64,000 bases of DNA from Fodinibacter sp963747405 (GCA_963747405.1 CAVVFG010000018.1:174698-238697); one strand, 5' to 3'. Counted from the first letter of the stretch, positions 26,499 to 37,044 are shown. A program made the numbers and translations. The notes: generated by a model from the letters alone, not told the origin.

Positions 26499-27130
26499 TC
26501 AGTGCAGCAACTCGCGCAGCACGGGCTCGAGCGCGCGGAAGGCGTTGCCTCGGTGGGAGATCGCGTTCTTCTCCGCATCGGTGTACTCGGCGAGGGTGCG
26601 GGCGTCGCCGTGCGGCACGAAGACCGGGTCGTAGCCGAACCCGTTGCTGCCGCGGGGGGCCCGCACGAGCGTGCCCTCCACGCGGCCCTCGACGCCCTCG
26701 ACCCGGCCGTCGGGCAGGGCGACGACCGCCGCACACACGAACGCTGCCCCACGGTGCTCGTCAGGCACGTCGGCGACCTGCTCCAGGAGCAGCTCGAGGT
26801 TGGCCCGGTCGCGGTCGGCACGCCCGGCATCCGGCCCGGCCGTCGACCCCGACCAGCGTGCGGAGAAGACCCCCGGCGACCCGCCGAGCACCTCCACCGC
26901 CAGCCCGGAGTCGTCGGCGACCGCGGGCAGGCCACTCGCCCGGGCCAGGGCGGCCGCCTTGAGCCGGGCGTTGCCGAGGAAGGTCACCTCGGTCTCGGCG
27001 ACGTCGGGCGCCCCCTCGACGTCGCCGGCGCCGACGACCTCCAGGCCGAGCTCGTCGACCAGCCCGGCGAGGATCTGGCGCAGCTCGTGGACCTTGTGCT
27101 CGTTGCGGGTCGCCAGCACGAGCCGCCGGG

Positions 27131-27134
<4 letters not shown>
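26499..27134 (-). CDS. rdgB: XTP/dITP pyrophosphatase
   Basis: A 211-residue HAM1/RdgB enzyme that removes non-canonical purine triphosphates (dITP, XTP) from the nucleotide pool. Signature segments are LATRNEHKVHELRQIL near the N-terminus, NARLKA, VADDSGLAVE with the metal-binding Asp, and GSNGFGYDPVF with the C-terminal AEYTDAEKNAISHRGNA. The GTG at 27134 overlaps the stop of rph (GTGA). The order murI-MBL-rph-rdgB is a conserved actinobacterial operon. Confidence 0.96.
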
Positions 27135-27895
<761 letters not shown>

Positions 27896-27902
27896 GGCGG
27901 CA

Positions 27903-27908
27903 AGGCTA
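27903..27908 (-). promoter_or_regulatory. Leaderless -10 (TAGCCT)
   Basis: TAGCCT lies seven bases upstream of the rph ATG at 27895, giving rph-rdgB an internal promoter. Confidence 0.6.
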
Positions 27909-27944
27909 GCCGGGCCCGGGCCGGGCCCCGACGCCGCGGCCGGC

Positions 27945-28708
27945 TCAGAGCTCGTAGACCGCGCCCGAACTGGCGAGCCCGACCTCGCCGGGCCAGACGG
28001 CGGCCGCCTGTGCCCGGCACAGCTGCGGGTCGTTCCAGGCCGGGATGTGGGTGAGCACCAGGCGCCCCACTCCCCCGGCGCGCACCGCCGCCGACGCCGC
28101 CCGCGACCCGGACAGGTGGATGCCGGCCACGTCGTCCCGGCCGTCGACGAACGCCGAGTCGGTGAGCGCGAGGTCGGCCCCGTGCAGGAGCGGGGTGAGG
28201 TTGTCGCAGTCGTCGGTGTCGCCGGTGAAGGCGAGCACTGCCCCACCGGCCTCGACCCGGTAGCCGTAGGCCTCGACCGGGTGGTTGACGGCGTACGGGG
28301 TGACGGTCAGCGGGCCGACGGTGAAGGGCACGGCATCCGCCACGACGGAGAAGCCGAAGTGCGCGTCCATGGCCCCCGGCTCCAGGCCGTGGTACATCAT
28401 CGCGATGCGCTGCGCTGTGCCCGTCGGGCCGTGCACGGGCAGCCGGCCGGGGAGCGCGCCGGCGGGCCGGTACCGCCGGGTGACGTAGAGCCCGCACAGG
28501 TCGACGCAGTGATCGGGGTGCAGGTGGCTGAGCGCGACGGCGTCGAGGTCGTCGGGGCGCACGTGACGCTGCAGCGCCCCGAGCGCGCCGCTGCCGAGGT
28601 CGAGCAGCAGGTTCCAGGTGCGCCCGTCGGCGTCGTGCTGCACCAGGTAGGACGACGCGGGTGACTCCGGGCCGGCGAACGACCCGGAGCAGCCGATGAC
28701 GGTGACCC

Positions 28709-28712
<4 letters not shown>
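27945..28712 (-). CDS. MBL-fold metallohydrolase, RNase Z/phosphodiesterase-like
   Basis: A 255-residue metallo-beta-lactamase-fold protein. The metal motif is SHLHPDHCVDL (HxHxDH), with further ligands in VNHPVEAYGY, FTGDTDDCDN and LTHIPAWND. The N-terminus VTVIGCSGSFAGPESPASSYLV is typical of RNase Z-like proteins and cyclic-nucleotide phosphodiesterases, but the long exosite arm of true RNase Z is absent. The GTG overlaps the murI stop (GTGA). Biochemical role is uncertain; its conserved place between murI and rph suggests a housekeeping RNA or nucleotide function. Confidence 0.87.
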
Positions 28713-29536
<824 letters not shown>

Positions 29537-29542
29537 GCGCAC

Positions 29543-29548
29543 AGCGTA
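29543..29548 (-). promoter_or_regulatory. Leaderless -10 (TACGCT)
   Basis: TACGCT lies six bases upstream of the murI ATG at 29536. Confidence 0.6.
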
Positions 29549-29755
29549 GGTTCTGGATCCGACCTCGCCTGCCTGATGCGGCCCAGCCCACTCGGTCCAG
29601 GCACTGGGGGATGATGGACGGGGCGCTCGGCCACCCCACCATCGACCACGACGAGGACGGTCCTGCATGCGCACGTTGCAGACTGCGGATGCCGTGCCGC
29701 GGCGCACGCCGGGCGAGGGCGCCGGCGAGCAGCGGCGGCGGGTTTCGGAGGTGCG

Positions 29756-30811
29756 GTGGACGGCCTGATCCACCCGCGCGACCTCGAGGCATGGCACCGC
29801 TGGCACGACGCACAGCTGCCTCTCGGGCGCCGGCTGCGCCGCTGGGGTGGGGTCCTGCGCGACATCGCCCGGCCCGACGTGCGCGCGGGCCAGGTCGTGG
29901 TGACCCGCGGTGGGGACGAGCCGCGGCTGCTGGTCTGCCTGGAGTCCCTCTCCCCGACCTCGCTCACGGCCCTGCTGCACCCGCTGCGCGACATCCACCC
30001 CGGGCAGGTCGCCGTCGTCGCCCCGGTGGCCGTACGGCACCTGCTGCCGCCCTGGACCTGGGTCGAGCGCACCGGCCTCGCACACGAGCTCGTGCCGCCG
30101 CTGGCCGCCCGCTCCGGGCTGGTGCTGTCCACCGGGCACTCGCTGCCGGTGGGCCGGGCAGCCCACCCGGCGGTCGACCCGGCCAGGTTCGTCACGGTGC
30201 AGCACGACCTGCTCACCCCACACGCCCCGCCGCTGGCGCCCGGCACCACGTTGCTCTCGTGGAGCGAGGCGGACGCCACCTTCTGGCGCTCCGGCCGCGA
30301 CGACGTCGATTCGGTGGTCGTCGGCTCCCAGCTGCTGTGGGAGGCGGCGGAGCCGCCGGCGGCCGACCTCGACCCGGGGGCCGGCACGGTCTTCCTCGGC
30401 CAGCGGCCCGGCCCCGAGCTGCCCCGCGAGGTGATGCTCCTGGCCGCCGAGGAGTTCTGCCGCGCCGAGCACGCCCGCTACCGCCCGCACCCGTCCGAGA
30501 CCGACCGGCACTCGCTCGCGACCCACGCCCGCTGGGAGGCGGAGGGGATCGCGATCGACCGCTCCGGCATCCCGCTGCGCGACCTCGGCGCCCCGGTCGT
30601 CAGCGTGTTCGCCACCGCCGGGCTCGAGGCCGCGGCGGCCGGCCTGCCCACCTGGGTGACCCTCGAGCACCCCCCGGAGTGGCTCACCGAGCTCTGGCAG
30701 CGCTACGAGCTGTCCCGGTGGGGCGGGACGCCGACGCCTTCACCCCCACGGGCCGGCGCCGAGCCGTCCCGCGCCATCGCCGCCCTGCTGCTGGGGCTGA
30801 TGGCGCCCTGA
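29756..30811 (+). CDS. Uncharacterised protein, possible GT-B-like fold
   Basis: I do not recognise a specific family. The 351-residue product has no signal peptide or membrane span. FVTVQHDLLTPHAPPL and, near the C-terminus, RDLGAPVVSVFATAGLEAAAAGLPTW resemble the acceptor and nucleotide-binding halves of GT-B glycosyl- or glycerophosphate-transferases, where a Gly-Leu-Glu motif contacts the nucleotide. That similarity is weak evidence. The GTG at 29756 is chosen because GGAG lies five bases upstream. It is convergent with DUF2017 across a hairpin and divergent from murI, so the context gives no firm function. Confidence 0.65.
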   Translation: MDGLIHPRDLEAWHRWHDAQLPLGRRLRRWGGVLRDIARPDVRAGQVVVTRGGDEPRLLVCLESLSPTSLTALLHPLRDIHPGQVAVVAPVAVRHLLPPWTWVERTGLAHELVPPLAARSGLVLSTGHSLPVGRAAHPAVDPARFVTVQHDLLTPHAPPLAPGTTLLSWSEADATFWRSGRDDVDSVVVGSQLLWEAAEPPAADLDPGAGTVFLGQRPGPELPREVMLLAAEEFCRAEHARYRPHPSETDRHSLATHARWEAEGIAIDRSGIPLRDLGAPVVSVFATAGLEAAAAGLPTWVTLEHPPEWLTELWQRYELSRWGGTPTPSPPRAGAEPSRAIAALLLGLMAP

Positions 30812-30812
30812 G

Positions 30813-30836
30813 GGCCGGCAGCCTCGGGTGCCGGCC
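30813..30836. terminator. Bidirectional hairpin terminator
   Basis: GGCCGGCA-GCCTCGGG-TGCCGGCC is a perfect eight-base-pair stem between the convergent gene at 29756 and DUF2017. Confidence 0.7.
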
Positions 30837-30871
30837 GCGCCGTCGCGCCCGCGGCCGGCATCCGACCCCGT

Positions 30872-31486
30872 TCACCCCTCCAGCATCGCCGACGCGAGGG
30901 TCTCCTGCAGCCAGGTGAGGAAGTCGTAGACGGCCAGCGCGTAGCCGAGCGGGTCGTCGGGGTCGAGGTCCTGCGCGGCCGCCTCGAGCACCTCGACGTC
31001 GTCGTCGGTGCGCAGCCCCATCCGCTCGCCGAGCACGAGCCGCACGTCGGTGAGCGCCTTGAGCACGGCGTGTGCCTCGCCGACGTCGAGGCGCAGCCTG
31101 TCCTCGCCGCGCAGCAGGTCCGCAGCGGTCAGCAGGGCCGCCGCCTTGCGCTGGCGCAGCCCGGTCTCGGTGAGCCTGCGGAACTCGGCGGCCACCTCGT
31201 CGTCCTGCCGGTTCGCGGTGGGCAGCAGCCGGTCGAGCGCGGGGTCACGCTCCGCGGCATCCGGGTCGAGTCCGTCCTGGTCCTCGGCGGCGACGGTCAC
31301 GCCCATCCCGAGCCCCGCGACGATCGACGCGAAGTCGTCGCCGCCCGCGGGCACCGGGGCCGGCGGGTCGAGCAGCTCACGCACCTGGTCCATCAGGCCC
31401 GCGACGGTGGCGCGCTCGAGGGGGTCGAGCTGGGCGGCGTAGTGGACGTGTGCACCGTGGCCCTTGCGCCGGAAGCCGCGGGCCAT
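30872..31486 (-). CDS. DUF2017 protein
   Basis: A 204-residue conserved actinobacterial protein. Mostly helical and acidic in its second half (RTDDDVEVLEAAAQDLDPDDPLGYALAVYDF). Its ATG overlaps the last base of the clpS TGA, and the clpS-DUF2017 pair is conserved across actinobacteria, which suggests a link to ClpS-ClpAP/ClpCP protein degradation. The biochemical role is unknown. No signal peptide or membrane segment is visible. Confidence 0.85.
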   Translation of the reverse strand: MARGFRRKGHGAHVHYAAQLDPLERATVAGLMDQVRELLDPPAPVPAGGDDFASIVAGLGMGVTVAAEDQDGLDPDAAERDPALDRLLPTANRQDDEVAAEFRRLTETGLRQRKAAALLTAADLLRGEDRLRLDVGEAHAVLKALTDVRLVLGERMGLRTDDDVEVLEAAAQDLDPDDPLGYALAVYDFLTWLQETLASAMLEG

Positions 31487-31776
31487 CACTCGTCCTTCTG
31501 GAAGGTGGCCCACAGCCCGTAGCCGTGCAGGGCCTCGGTGTCGGCCTCCATGGCCTCGCGGGTGCCGTTCGCGACGACGGCCCGGCCCTGGGTGTGCACG
31601 TCCATCATCAGCTTCTCGGACTTCTTGCGTGAGTAGCCGAAGTGGTTCTGCAGCACCCACGTCACGTACGACATCAGGTTGACCGGGTCGTTCCAGACGA
31701 TGGTGATCCACGGGGTGTCGGGGGCCACGTCACCGCCGGTGGCGGTGACCTCCTCCTGCACGGGCGCGAGCGACAC
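31486..31776 (-). CDS. clpS: ATP-dependent Clp protease adaptor ClpS
   Basis: A 96-residue adaptor that delivers N-degron substrates to the Clp ATPase. WITIVWNDPVNLMSYVTWVL is the conserved core with the substrate-binding Asn-Asp, followed by FGYSRKKSEKLMMDVHTQG and REAMEADTEALHGYGLWATF. Length is normal for actinobacterial ClpS. The GTG start is six bases from TATCCT. DUF2017 follows with a one-base overlap. Confidence 0.96.
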   Translation of the reverse strand: MSLAPVQEEVTATGGDVAPDTPWITIVWNDPVNLMSYVTWVLQNHFGYSRKKSEKLMMDVHTQGRAVVANGTREAMEADTEALHGYGLWATFQKDE

Positions 31777-31782
31777 GGAGCA

Positions 31783-31788
31783 AGGATA
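31783..31788 (-). promoter_or_regulatory. Leaderless -10 (TATCCT)
   Basis: TATCCT lies six bases upstream of the clpS GTG at 31776. Confidence 0.6.
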
Positions 31789-31880
31789 GGCGGGTCACGG
31801 CACCACCCCGACCGCAGCCGCAGGGTCGGGCTCTTGCCGGGCGTGCCAGGGGCGCAGCACTGCGCGCCGACCGCACCCCC

Positions 31881-33128
31881 TCAGCCGCGGCCGAGGTTCC
31901 AGCTGCCCGCGTACTTCCCGTCGTCACAGGCACGCCCCGCCTCGCCGAGCTCGAGCGGCCGGAAGGTGTCGACCATGACGGCCAGCTCGTCGAAGTAGTG
32001 CTTGCCGATCGAGGCCTCCGCGGCGCCGGGCTGCGGCCCGTGGGCGTGGCCGCCCGGGTGCAGCGAGATCGAACCCTTGTCGATGCCGGAGCCCTTGCGG
32101 GCCTCGTAGTCGCCGTCGACGTAGAACATGACCTCGTCGCTGTCGACGTTGGAGTGGTAGTAGGGCACCGGGACCGACAGCGGGTGGTAGTCGACCTTGC
32201 GCGGCACGAAGTTGCAGACGACGAAGTTCCAGCCCTCGAAGACCTGGTGGACCGGTGGCGGCTGGTGGATGCGGCCGGTGATCGGCTCGTAGTCGCTGAC
32301 GTTGAACACGTACGGGTAGAGGCAGCCGTCCCAGCCGACGACGTCGAGCGGGTGGAAGGGCAGCACGTGCACCGTGCCGACGATGCCGCCGCTGGATGCC
32401 GGGCCGCCCCCGCGGTGCTTGATGTAGACCTCGGTCTCGTCGCCGGCCGTGGCGCCGACGTCCTCGGCGAGCAGCGGGCCCTGCGGAACGCGCAGGTCGC
32501 GCTCGCAGTAGGGGCTGTGCTCGAGCAGCTGGCCGTACTTGCTGAGGTAGCGCTTGGGCGGCGAGATGTGGCTGTTGGCCTCGATGCAGATGGTGCGCAA
32601 CGGGTCCTTGGTCGAGCGCTTGGGCAGCCACCGGTGGGTCGTGGCCCGCGGGATGATGACGTAGTCGCCCTCGCCCACCTCGAACGCGCCGAACACCGTC
32701 TCGACCCGGGCCCGGCCGCGCTCGACGTAGACGCACTCGTCGCCGATGCCGTTGCGGTACCACGGGCTGGGCGCACCGGCGACGGCGTACGACAGGCGCA
32801 CGTCACCGTTGCCGAGGAGCAGCCGGCGTCCGGTGACCACGTCGGTGTCCTTGACGACCTTCGCCGGGAACAGGTCGTGTGGCGTCAGGTGTCGTGGCAG
32901 CAGCGGGTGGTTGGCGGTGGTGGCCAGGTCGCCGATGGTCCACTCGCGGTACTCGGCCACGGTCGAGGGGATGTTGCGGTGGTACAGCAGGCTGGAGTCG
33001 CTGCTGAAGCCCTCCTCGCCCATGAGCTCCTCGTAGTACAGCTCACCGACCTTGCCCCGCCCGGCCGGCCGCCGGTGCTGGGTGTGCCGCTTCGGGGGGA
33101 TGCTGCCCATCGCCTGGTAGTGCGCCAC
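31881..33128 (-). CDS. hmgA: Homogentisate 1,2-dioxygenase
   Basis: A 415-residue non-haem iron cupin that opens the ring of homogentisate to maleylacetoacetate. The iron-binding region is YYHSNVDSDEVMFYVDGDY and the later GGHAHGPQPGAAEAS, giving the His/Glu/His ligand set. YERGRARVETVFGAFEVGEGDYVIIPRATTHRW (core EGDYVIIPRATTHRW) is the cupin motif. Start taken as GTG at 33128 with GAGGTG upstream; homologues start near HYQAMGSIPPKRH. It is in the same region as fahA and hppD, but on the opposite strand to fahA. Confidence 0.94.
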   Translation of the reverse strand: MAHYQAMGSIPPKRHTQHRRPAGRGKVGELYYEELMGEEGFSSDSSLLYHRNIPSTVAEYREWTIGDLATTANHPLLPRHLTPHDLFPAKVVKDTDVVTGRRLLLGNGDVRLSYAVAGAPSPWYRNGIGDECVYVERGRARVETVFGAFEVGEGDYVIIPRATTHRWLPKRSTKDPLRTICIEANSHISPPKRYLSKYGQLLEHSPYCERDLRVPQGPLLAEDVGATAGDETEVYIKHRGGGPASSGGIVGTVHVLPFHPLDVVGWDGCLYPYVFNVSDYEPITGRIHQPPPVHQVFEGWNFVVCNFVPRKVDYHPLSVPVPYYHSNVDSDEVMFYVDGDYEARKGSGIDKGSISLHPGGHAHGPQPGAAEASIGKHYFDELAVMVDTFRPLELGEAGRACDDGKYAGSWNLGRG

Positions 33129-33343
33129 TGCTGTTGTCCACCTCGTCGTGGTCGGGTCGGGGCTGCCCCCGCGTGCGTGTCCGAGCAGGGTATGCCGCGA
33201 GGCCGGTCGGGAGCACCCCTGCGCGTCGGTGGCGGCGAAACTGCCCGATCTGACCACCGTGCCACGCCGCCGACCCGGCAAGCTGCCCAGTTCGTGCATC
33301 CGCTCGGCCGACGGCGTCACCGGTCGTCTGCACAATGTGCGAC

Positions 33344-33706
33344 ATGACGTGGTGGGTGCCGGTGCTGTCCTTCGTCGGCGGCCTCGTCGGCGCCGGCACC
33401 GCCGGCTGGGTGGCCCTGCGCGGCCAGCACCAGGACGCCCGCGAGGAGTGGGGGCAGCGGCTCGACCGGGCGATCGAGCTGGTCACCGCCTCGACCGACG
33501 TCGAGCGGCAGATCGGCGACGAGCTGCTCGCCGACCTCATCGAGTCCGACCTGGGCAGCGCCAAGGACCGCGCCCTGGCCCGCAGGATCGCCCGCATCCG
33601 GCTCGGGCAGCAGCTGGGCTCGGGCGCCTCGGGCGCGGCGGCGGTGGACCTCGCCGTGCTGCCGGGGGACAATGGCAGTGACCAGGAGGAGGAGCAGCAG
33701 CGATGA
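33344..33706 (+). CDS. Small membrane-anchored protein of unknown function
   Basis: A 120-residue protein. One N-terminal hydrophobic helix (TWWVPVLSFVGGLVGAGTAGWVAL) is followed by a charged helical, probably coiled-coil, cytosolic region (about residues 30-90) and a short acidic tail ending in EEEQQR. I recognise no family. The ATG at 33344 was chosen over one three codons earlier. It is coupled to the next small gene by an ATGA overlap. Confidence 0.6.
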   Translation: MTWWVPVLSFVGGLVGAGTAGWVALRGQHQDAREEWGQRLDRAIELVTASTDVERQIGDELLADLIESDLGSAKDRALARRIARIRLGQQLGSGASGAAAVDLAVLPGDNGSDQEEEQQR

Positions 33707-33864
33707 CCGCCATGACGCAACCCGAGGGCGTGCTCCGGCTCCCGTCGTCCACCGTGCGCCTGGCGAGGGCCCTGGTGCACGACGCGCGGCGCCGCGGAAC
33801 GCGGGAGAACCCCCGGGTCGAGGACATCGCGAAGACGCCGCTCCCCGACGACTCCACCGGCTAG
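33703..33864 (+). CDS. 53-residue conserved-looking small protein
   Basis: A 53-residue ORF that begins ATGACCGCCATG, preceded by AGGAGGAG, and overlaps the upstream stop as ATGA. The product is basic in the middle (RLARALVHDARRRG) and acidic at its end. Strong ribosome-binding site, coupling and codon use (third-position GC) support a real gene, but I recognise no family. It could be a partner of the upstream membrane protein. Confidence 0.55.
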   Translation: MTAMTQPEGVLRLPSSTVRLARALVHDARRRGTRENPRVEDIAKTPLPDDSTG

Positions 33865-33906
33865 GACCGCCGAGCGCTCGGCGACGGCAGCGCTGCGCTG
33901 CCGCGA

Positions 33907-33912
33907 TAGGTT
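33907..33912 (+). promoter_or_regulatory. Leaderless -10 (TAGGTT)
   Basis: TAGGTT lies seven bases upstream of the ATG at 33920 and would drive that gene and fahA. Confidence 0.6.
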
Positions 33913-33919
33913 GTCCGGC

Positions 33920-34783
33920 ATGCCGACGACCACACCGGTGCTCCTGCGCGGGCTCGTCGACGACGCGGCGGTCTTCCCGCCCGCGGCGCTGCCCCTGCCC
34001 GATGCCGTGTCCGGGCACGCCGTGCACCGCAGCTCGTGGTACGCCGGGTGCGTCGGGCCGCTGCTCGTACCGGTCGCCTCGGTCGCCGACCTCGTCACCG
34101 TGCTCGACGGCCGGGATGCCGGTGCCCCGCCCGGCGTCCCCCTCGACGTGGTGCTCATCGCCCGCCCCGGCGCCGACCCGGCCACGGTCACCGCCGCCAT
34201 CGACGCCCTGCACGACGAGGGGCGGGTGCGGGTCGTCGGTGCCGAGCTGGCCTGGCACGACGGCTGGCGCGACCTGGGCCTGCACGACCTCGCCCTGGGC
34301 CTGGAGGTGCCGCGCGGCCCCGAGCAGGCCGTCGCCGTGGCCGATGTGCACAGCGCGCACGCCGACGGTGCCCGGGTGGTCGCGAAGTTCCGCACCGGCC
34401 CGACGCCCACCTGGGCCTGGCCCGACGAGGGCGAGCTCGCCGGCTTCATCGGGCTCTGCGCGCGGCTGAGCGTGCCGTTCAAGCTGACCGGCGGCCTGCA
34501 CCACGCCGTGCGCGGCCGGTACCCCGTCGGCGGCATCCCCGAGGAGAACCACGGCGTGCTCAACGTGCTGCTCGCCACGGCCGCCGCGCTCGAGGGCGCC
34601 GCCGCCGCCGAGGTCACCGGTCTGCTCGGCCTGAGCGACGCCGCCGCCCTGGCGGGACTGGTCGGGTCGTGGCCCGACGCCACCGCCGCCGCCGTGCGCG
34701 ACGCCTTCACCGCCTTCGGCTGCTGCACCGTCACCGACCCGGTCGGCGAGCTCGCCGACCTCGCCCTGCTCGCCCGCCCCTGA
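33920..34783 (+). CDS. Conserved protein upstream of fumarylacetoacetase, function unknown
   Basis: A 287-residue soluble protein. It alternates predicted strands and helices (PLDVVLIARPG, RVRVVGAELAW, LGLEVPRG, VVAKFRTGPTPTWAWPDEGEL, PFKLTGGLHHAVRG), a pattern of a beta/alpha barrel, and has GGLHH and GGIPEENHG as possible active-site segments. I recognise no named family. It ends 58 bases before fahA and both are on one strand, so it may belong to tyrosine catabolism, where the isomerase between HmgA and FahA is otherwise missing from this window. The ATG is supported by the leaderless hexamer. Confidence 0.65.
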   Translation: MPTTTPVLLRGLVDDAAVFPPAALPLPDAVSGHAVHRSSWYAGCVGPLLVPVASVADLVTVLDGRDAGAPPGVPLDVVLIARPGADPATVTAAIDALHDEGRVRVVGAELAWHDGWRDLGLHDLALGLEVPRGPEQAVAVADVHSAHADGARVVAKFRTGPTPTWAWPDEGELAGFIGLCARLSVPFKLTGGLHHAVRGRYPVGGIPEENHGVLNVLLATAAALEGAAAAEVTGLLGLSDAAALAGLVGSWPDATAAAVRDAFTAFGCCTVTDPVGELADLALLARP

Positions 34784-34841
34784 CCCACCACCGACCGTCC
34801 GAACCGACCCCCCCGCGCCCCGACCCACCCGAAGGACCGCC

Positions 34842-36068
34842 GTGACCTGGCTCGACCTGCCCGCCGACTCCCCCTACGGCGTCACCAACCTGCCCTACGG
34901 CATCTTCTCCACGGCCGGCACCGCGCCGCGGGTCGGCGTGCGCGTCGGCGACCGGGTGCTCGACGCCGGCGCCTGCTCCGAGCGGGCGGGGATGGAGTCG
35001 GGCACGGTGTGGCTGGCACCCTCGCTCAACCCGTTCCTCGCCGAGGGCCGGCAGGCGTGGGCCGCTGCCCGCGCCTGGCTCACCGAGGTGCTCACCACCG
35101 AAGCCCACCGCGACGCCGTGGAGCCGCACCTCGTCCCCCTCGCCGACGTGACGATGCACCTTCCGGTGGAGGTCGCCGACTACGTCGACTTCTACGCCAG
35201 CGAGCACCATGCCACCAACGTGGGCCGGATCTTCCGCCCCGACTCCGAGCCGCTCACCCCCAACTGGAAGCACCTGCCGATCGGCTACCACGGCCGCTCC
35301 GGCACGGTCGTCGTGTCGGGCACCGACATCGTGCGGCCGAGCGGGCAGCGCAAGCCCCCGAGCGAGCCGCAGCCGGTGTTCGGGCCGTCGGTGCGGCTCG
35401 ACATCGAGGCCGAGCTCGGCTTCGTGGTGGGCGGCGGCACCCGCCTGGGCGAGCCGGTGCTGCTGGCGGATGCCGACGAGCACCTCTTCGGCGTCGTCCT
35501 CCTGAACGACTGGTCGGCGCGCGACCTGCAGGCCTGGGAGTACGTGCCGCTCGGCCCCTTCCTCGGCAAGTCGTTCGCCACCTCCGTCTCGCCGTGGGTG
35601 GTCACCATCGAGGCCCTCCAGGCCGCCCGGGTGCCGCTGCCCGGGCAGGACCCGCAGCCGCTGCCCTACCTGCGGGGGGAACCGACCGACGACGGGGCCG
35701 GCACGGCCTACGGACTCGACGTGCAGCTCGAGGTCGACTGGAACGGCACGGTCGTCTCGCGCCCGCAGTTCCGCGACATGTACTGGTCGCCGGCGCAGAT
35801 GGTGGCCCACATGACCGTGAACGGGGCCACCCTGCGCGACGGCGACCTGTTCGGGTCGGGCACGATCTCGGGGCCGGGGAAGGACACCCGTGGCTGCTTC
35901 CTCGAGCTCACCTGGAGCGGCACCGAGCCGGTCACCCTCGACGACGGCTCGCGGCGCACCTTCCTCGAGGACGGCGACACCGTCACCCTGCGGGCCACTG
36001 CCCCCGGGCCGGACGGCGCCGTCCTCGGTATGGGCGAGTGCGTCGGAACGGTGCTCCCGGCCCGCTGA
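34842..36068 (+). CDS. fahA: Fumarylacetoacetase
   Basis: A 408-residue hydrolase that splits fumarylacetoacetate into fumarate and acetoacetate, the last step of tyrosine degradation. FAH motifs are YVDFYASEHHATNVG with the catalytic His, LTPNWKHLPIGYHGR, LDIEAELGFVVGGG with the metal-binding Glu, LNDWSARDLQAWEYVPLGPFLGKSF and MYWSPAQMVAHM. The GTG start follows GAAGGA by six bases. The unknown gene at 33920 precedes it on the same strand. Confidence 0.96.
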   Translation: MTWLDLPADSPYGVTNLPYGIFSTAGTAPRVGVRVGDRVLDAGACSERAGMESGTVWLAPSLNPFLAEGRQAWAAARAWLTEVLTTEAHRDAVEPHLVPLADVTMHLPVEVADYVDFYASEHHATNVGRIFRPDSEPLTPNWKHLPIGYHGRSGTVVVSGTDIVRPSGQRKPPSEPQPVFGPSVRLDIEAELGFVVGGGTRLGEPVLLADADEHLFGVVLLNDWSARDLQAWEYVPLGPFLGKSFATSVSPWVVTIEALQAARVPLPGQDPQPLPYLRGEPTDDGAGTAYGLDVQLEVDWNGTVVSRPQFRDMYWSPAQMVAHMTVNGATLRDGDLFGSGTISGPGKDTRGCFLELTWSGTEPVTLDDGSRRTFLEDGDTVTLRATAPGPDGAVLGMGECVGTVLPAR

Positions 36069-36083
36069 GGGAGCCGGCGCCGG

Positions 36084-36944
36084 TCAGCGGTGCGGGTGGC
36101 GCAGCACGACGACGGTGTCGGCCACCTTGTCGTGCAGGGCCTGCCGTTTGGGGTCCCAGAGCAGCCAGGCCGGGTCGACGGCCCGCACCAGGGGGGCGAA
36201 GAGCCCCAGCAGCGGCACCAGGCTGAGCACGGTGGTGGCGATGTCGATGAGCTGGCGCTTGAGGGCGTCGACCACGGTGAGCTTCCCGGGGGCACCCACC
36301 CGGCGCACCACGGTGCCGACGACCATCTTCCCCGGGGTGGCGCCGCGGGTGGTCAGGAAGACCGTCTGGTAGGCGAGCGACACCAGCACGCTGATCACCG
36401 CGATCGGCACCGACACCGCCAGGACCTGCTCGGTGAACGCGGCCTGGTCCGGCTGCGGCCCCCCGGACTCCGCGGCGGCCTGCACCTGCTGCAGGTAGTC
36501 CGACATGGCCGAGAAGACCGAGCCCAGCCAGGGGATCGAGAGCACCACCGTGATCACGGTGATCACGATGACGTCGAGGATGCGGCCGACCAGCCGTCGC
36601 CACCACTCGGCGAGGACGGCGCCGTCGGGCAGCACGTCGCCCCGCGGCGCGGCCCATCCCTGCTGGTAGGGGTTGGGGCCGGCCGGTGGCATCGCGCCCG
36701 GCTGCCAGTGACCCTGGCCCGGCTGGCCCTGCTGCCCCTGCTGGGTGGGCTGCGCCCAGGCACTCGGGTTGCCGGCCCGGCCGGGGATCACGCCCGGGGT
36801 GGCCCGCCCGATGGTCGACGCATCCGCCGTCGGCGAGCGCCGGGTCGTGGTGTGCGAGGTCCACACGACACCGTCGAAGTAGCGCAGCAACAAGGGGTCG
36901 TGCTCGTCCTCGTACCAGCCTGGTCCTGCGGGGAGCTCGCTCAT
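36084..36944 (-). CDS. RDD-family membrane protein with DUF2510 domain
   Basis: A 286-residue protein. The N-terminus GWYEDEHDPLLLRYFDGVVWTSHT is a DUF2510 domain, followed by a Gln/Pro/Gly linker (residues 60-100) and an RDD domain with three to four transmembrane helices (residues about 115-280; AEWWRRLVGRILDVIVITVI and the TRGATPGKMVVG motif). RDD proteins are thought to be transporters or sensors of solutes. The role here is unknown. It ends 15 bases from the convergent fahA. Confidence 0.85.
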   Translation of the reverse strand: MSELPAGPGWYEDEHDPLLLRYFDGVVWTSHTTTRRSPTADASTIGRATPGVIPGRAGNPSAWAQPTQQGQQGQPGQGHWQPGAMPPAGPNPYQQGWAAPRGDVLPDGAVLAEWWRRLVGRILDVIVITVITVVLSIPWLGSVFSAMSDYLQQVQAAAESGGPQPDQAAFTEQVLAVSVPIAVISVLVSLAYQTVFLTTRGATPGKMVVGTVVRRVGAPGKLTVVDALKRQLIDIATTVLSLVPLLGLFAPLVRAVDPAWLLWDPKRQALHDKVADTVVVLRHPHR

Positions 36945-37044
36945 GTCGACAGGGTCTCACGGCGGGCTGCGCGCCTCGTCGCCGAACCGGGCGTGGTCGC
37001 CGGTGCCCACGGGGCGCAGCATCGGGTACGCCGCGGCCTACTGC

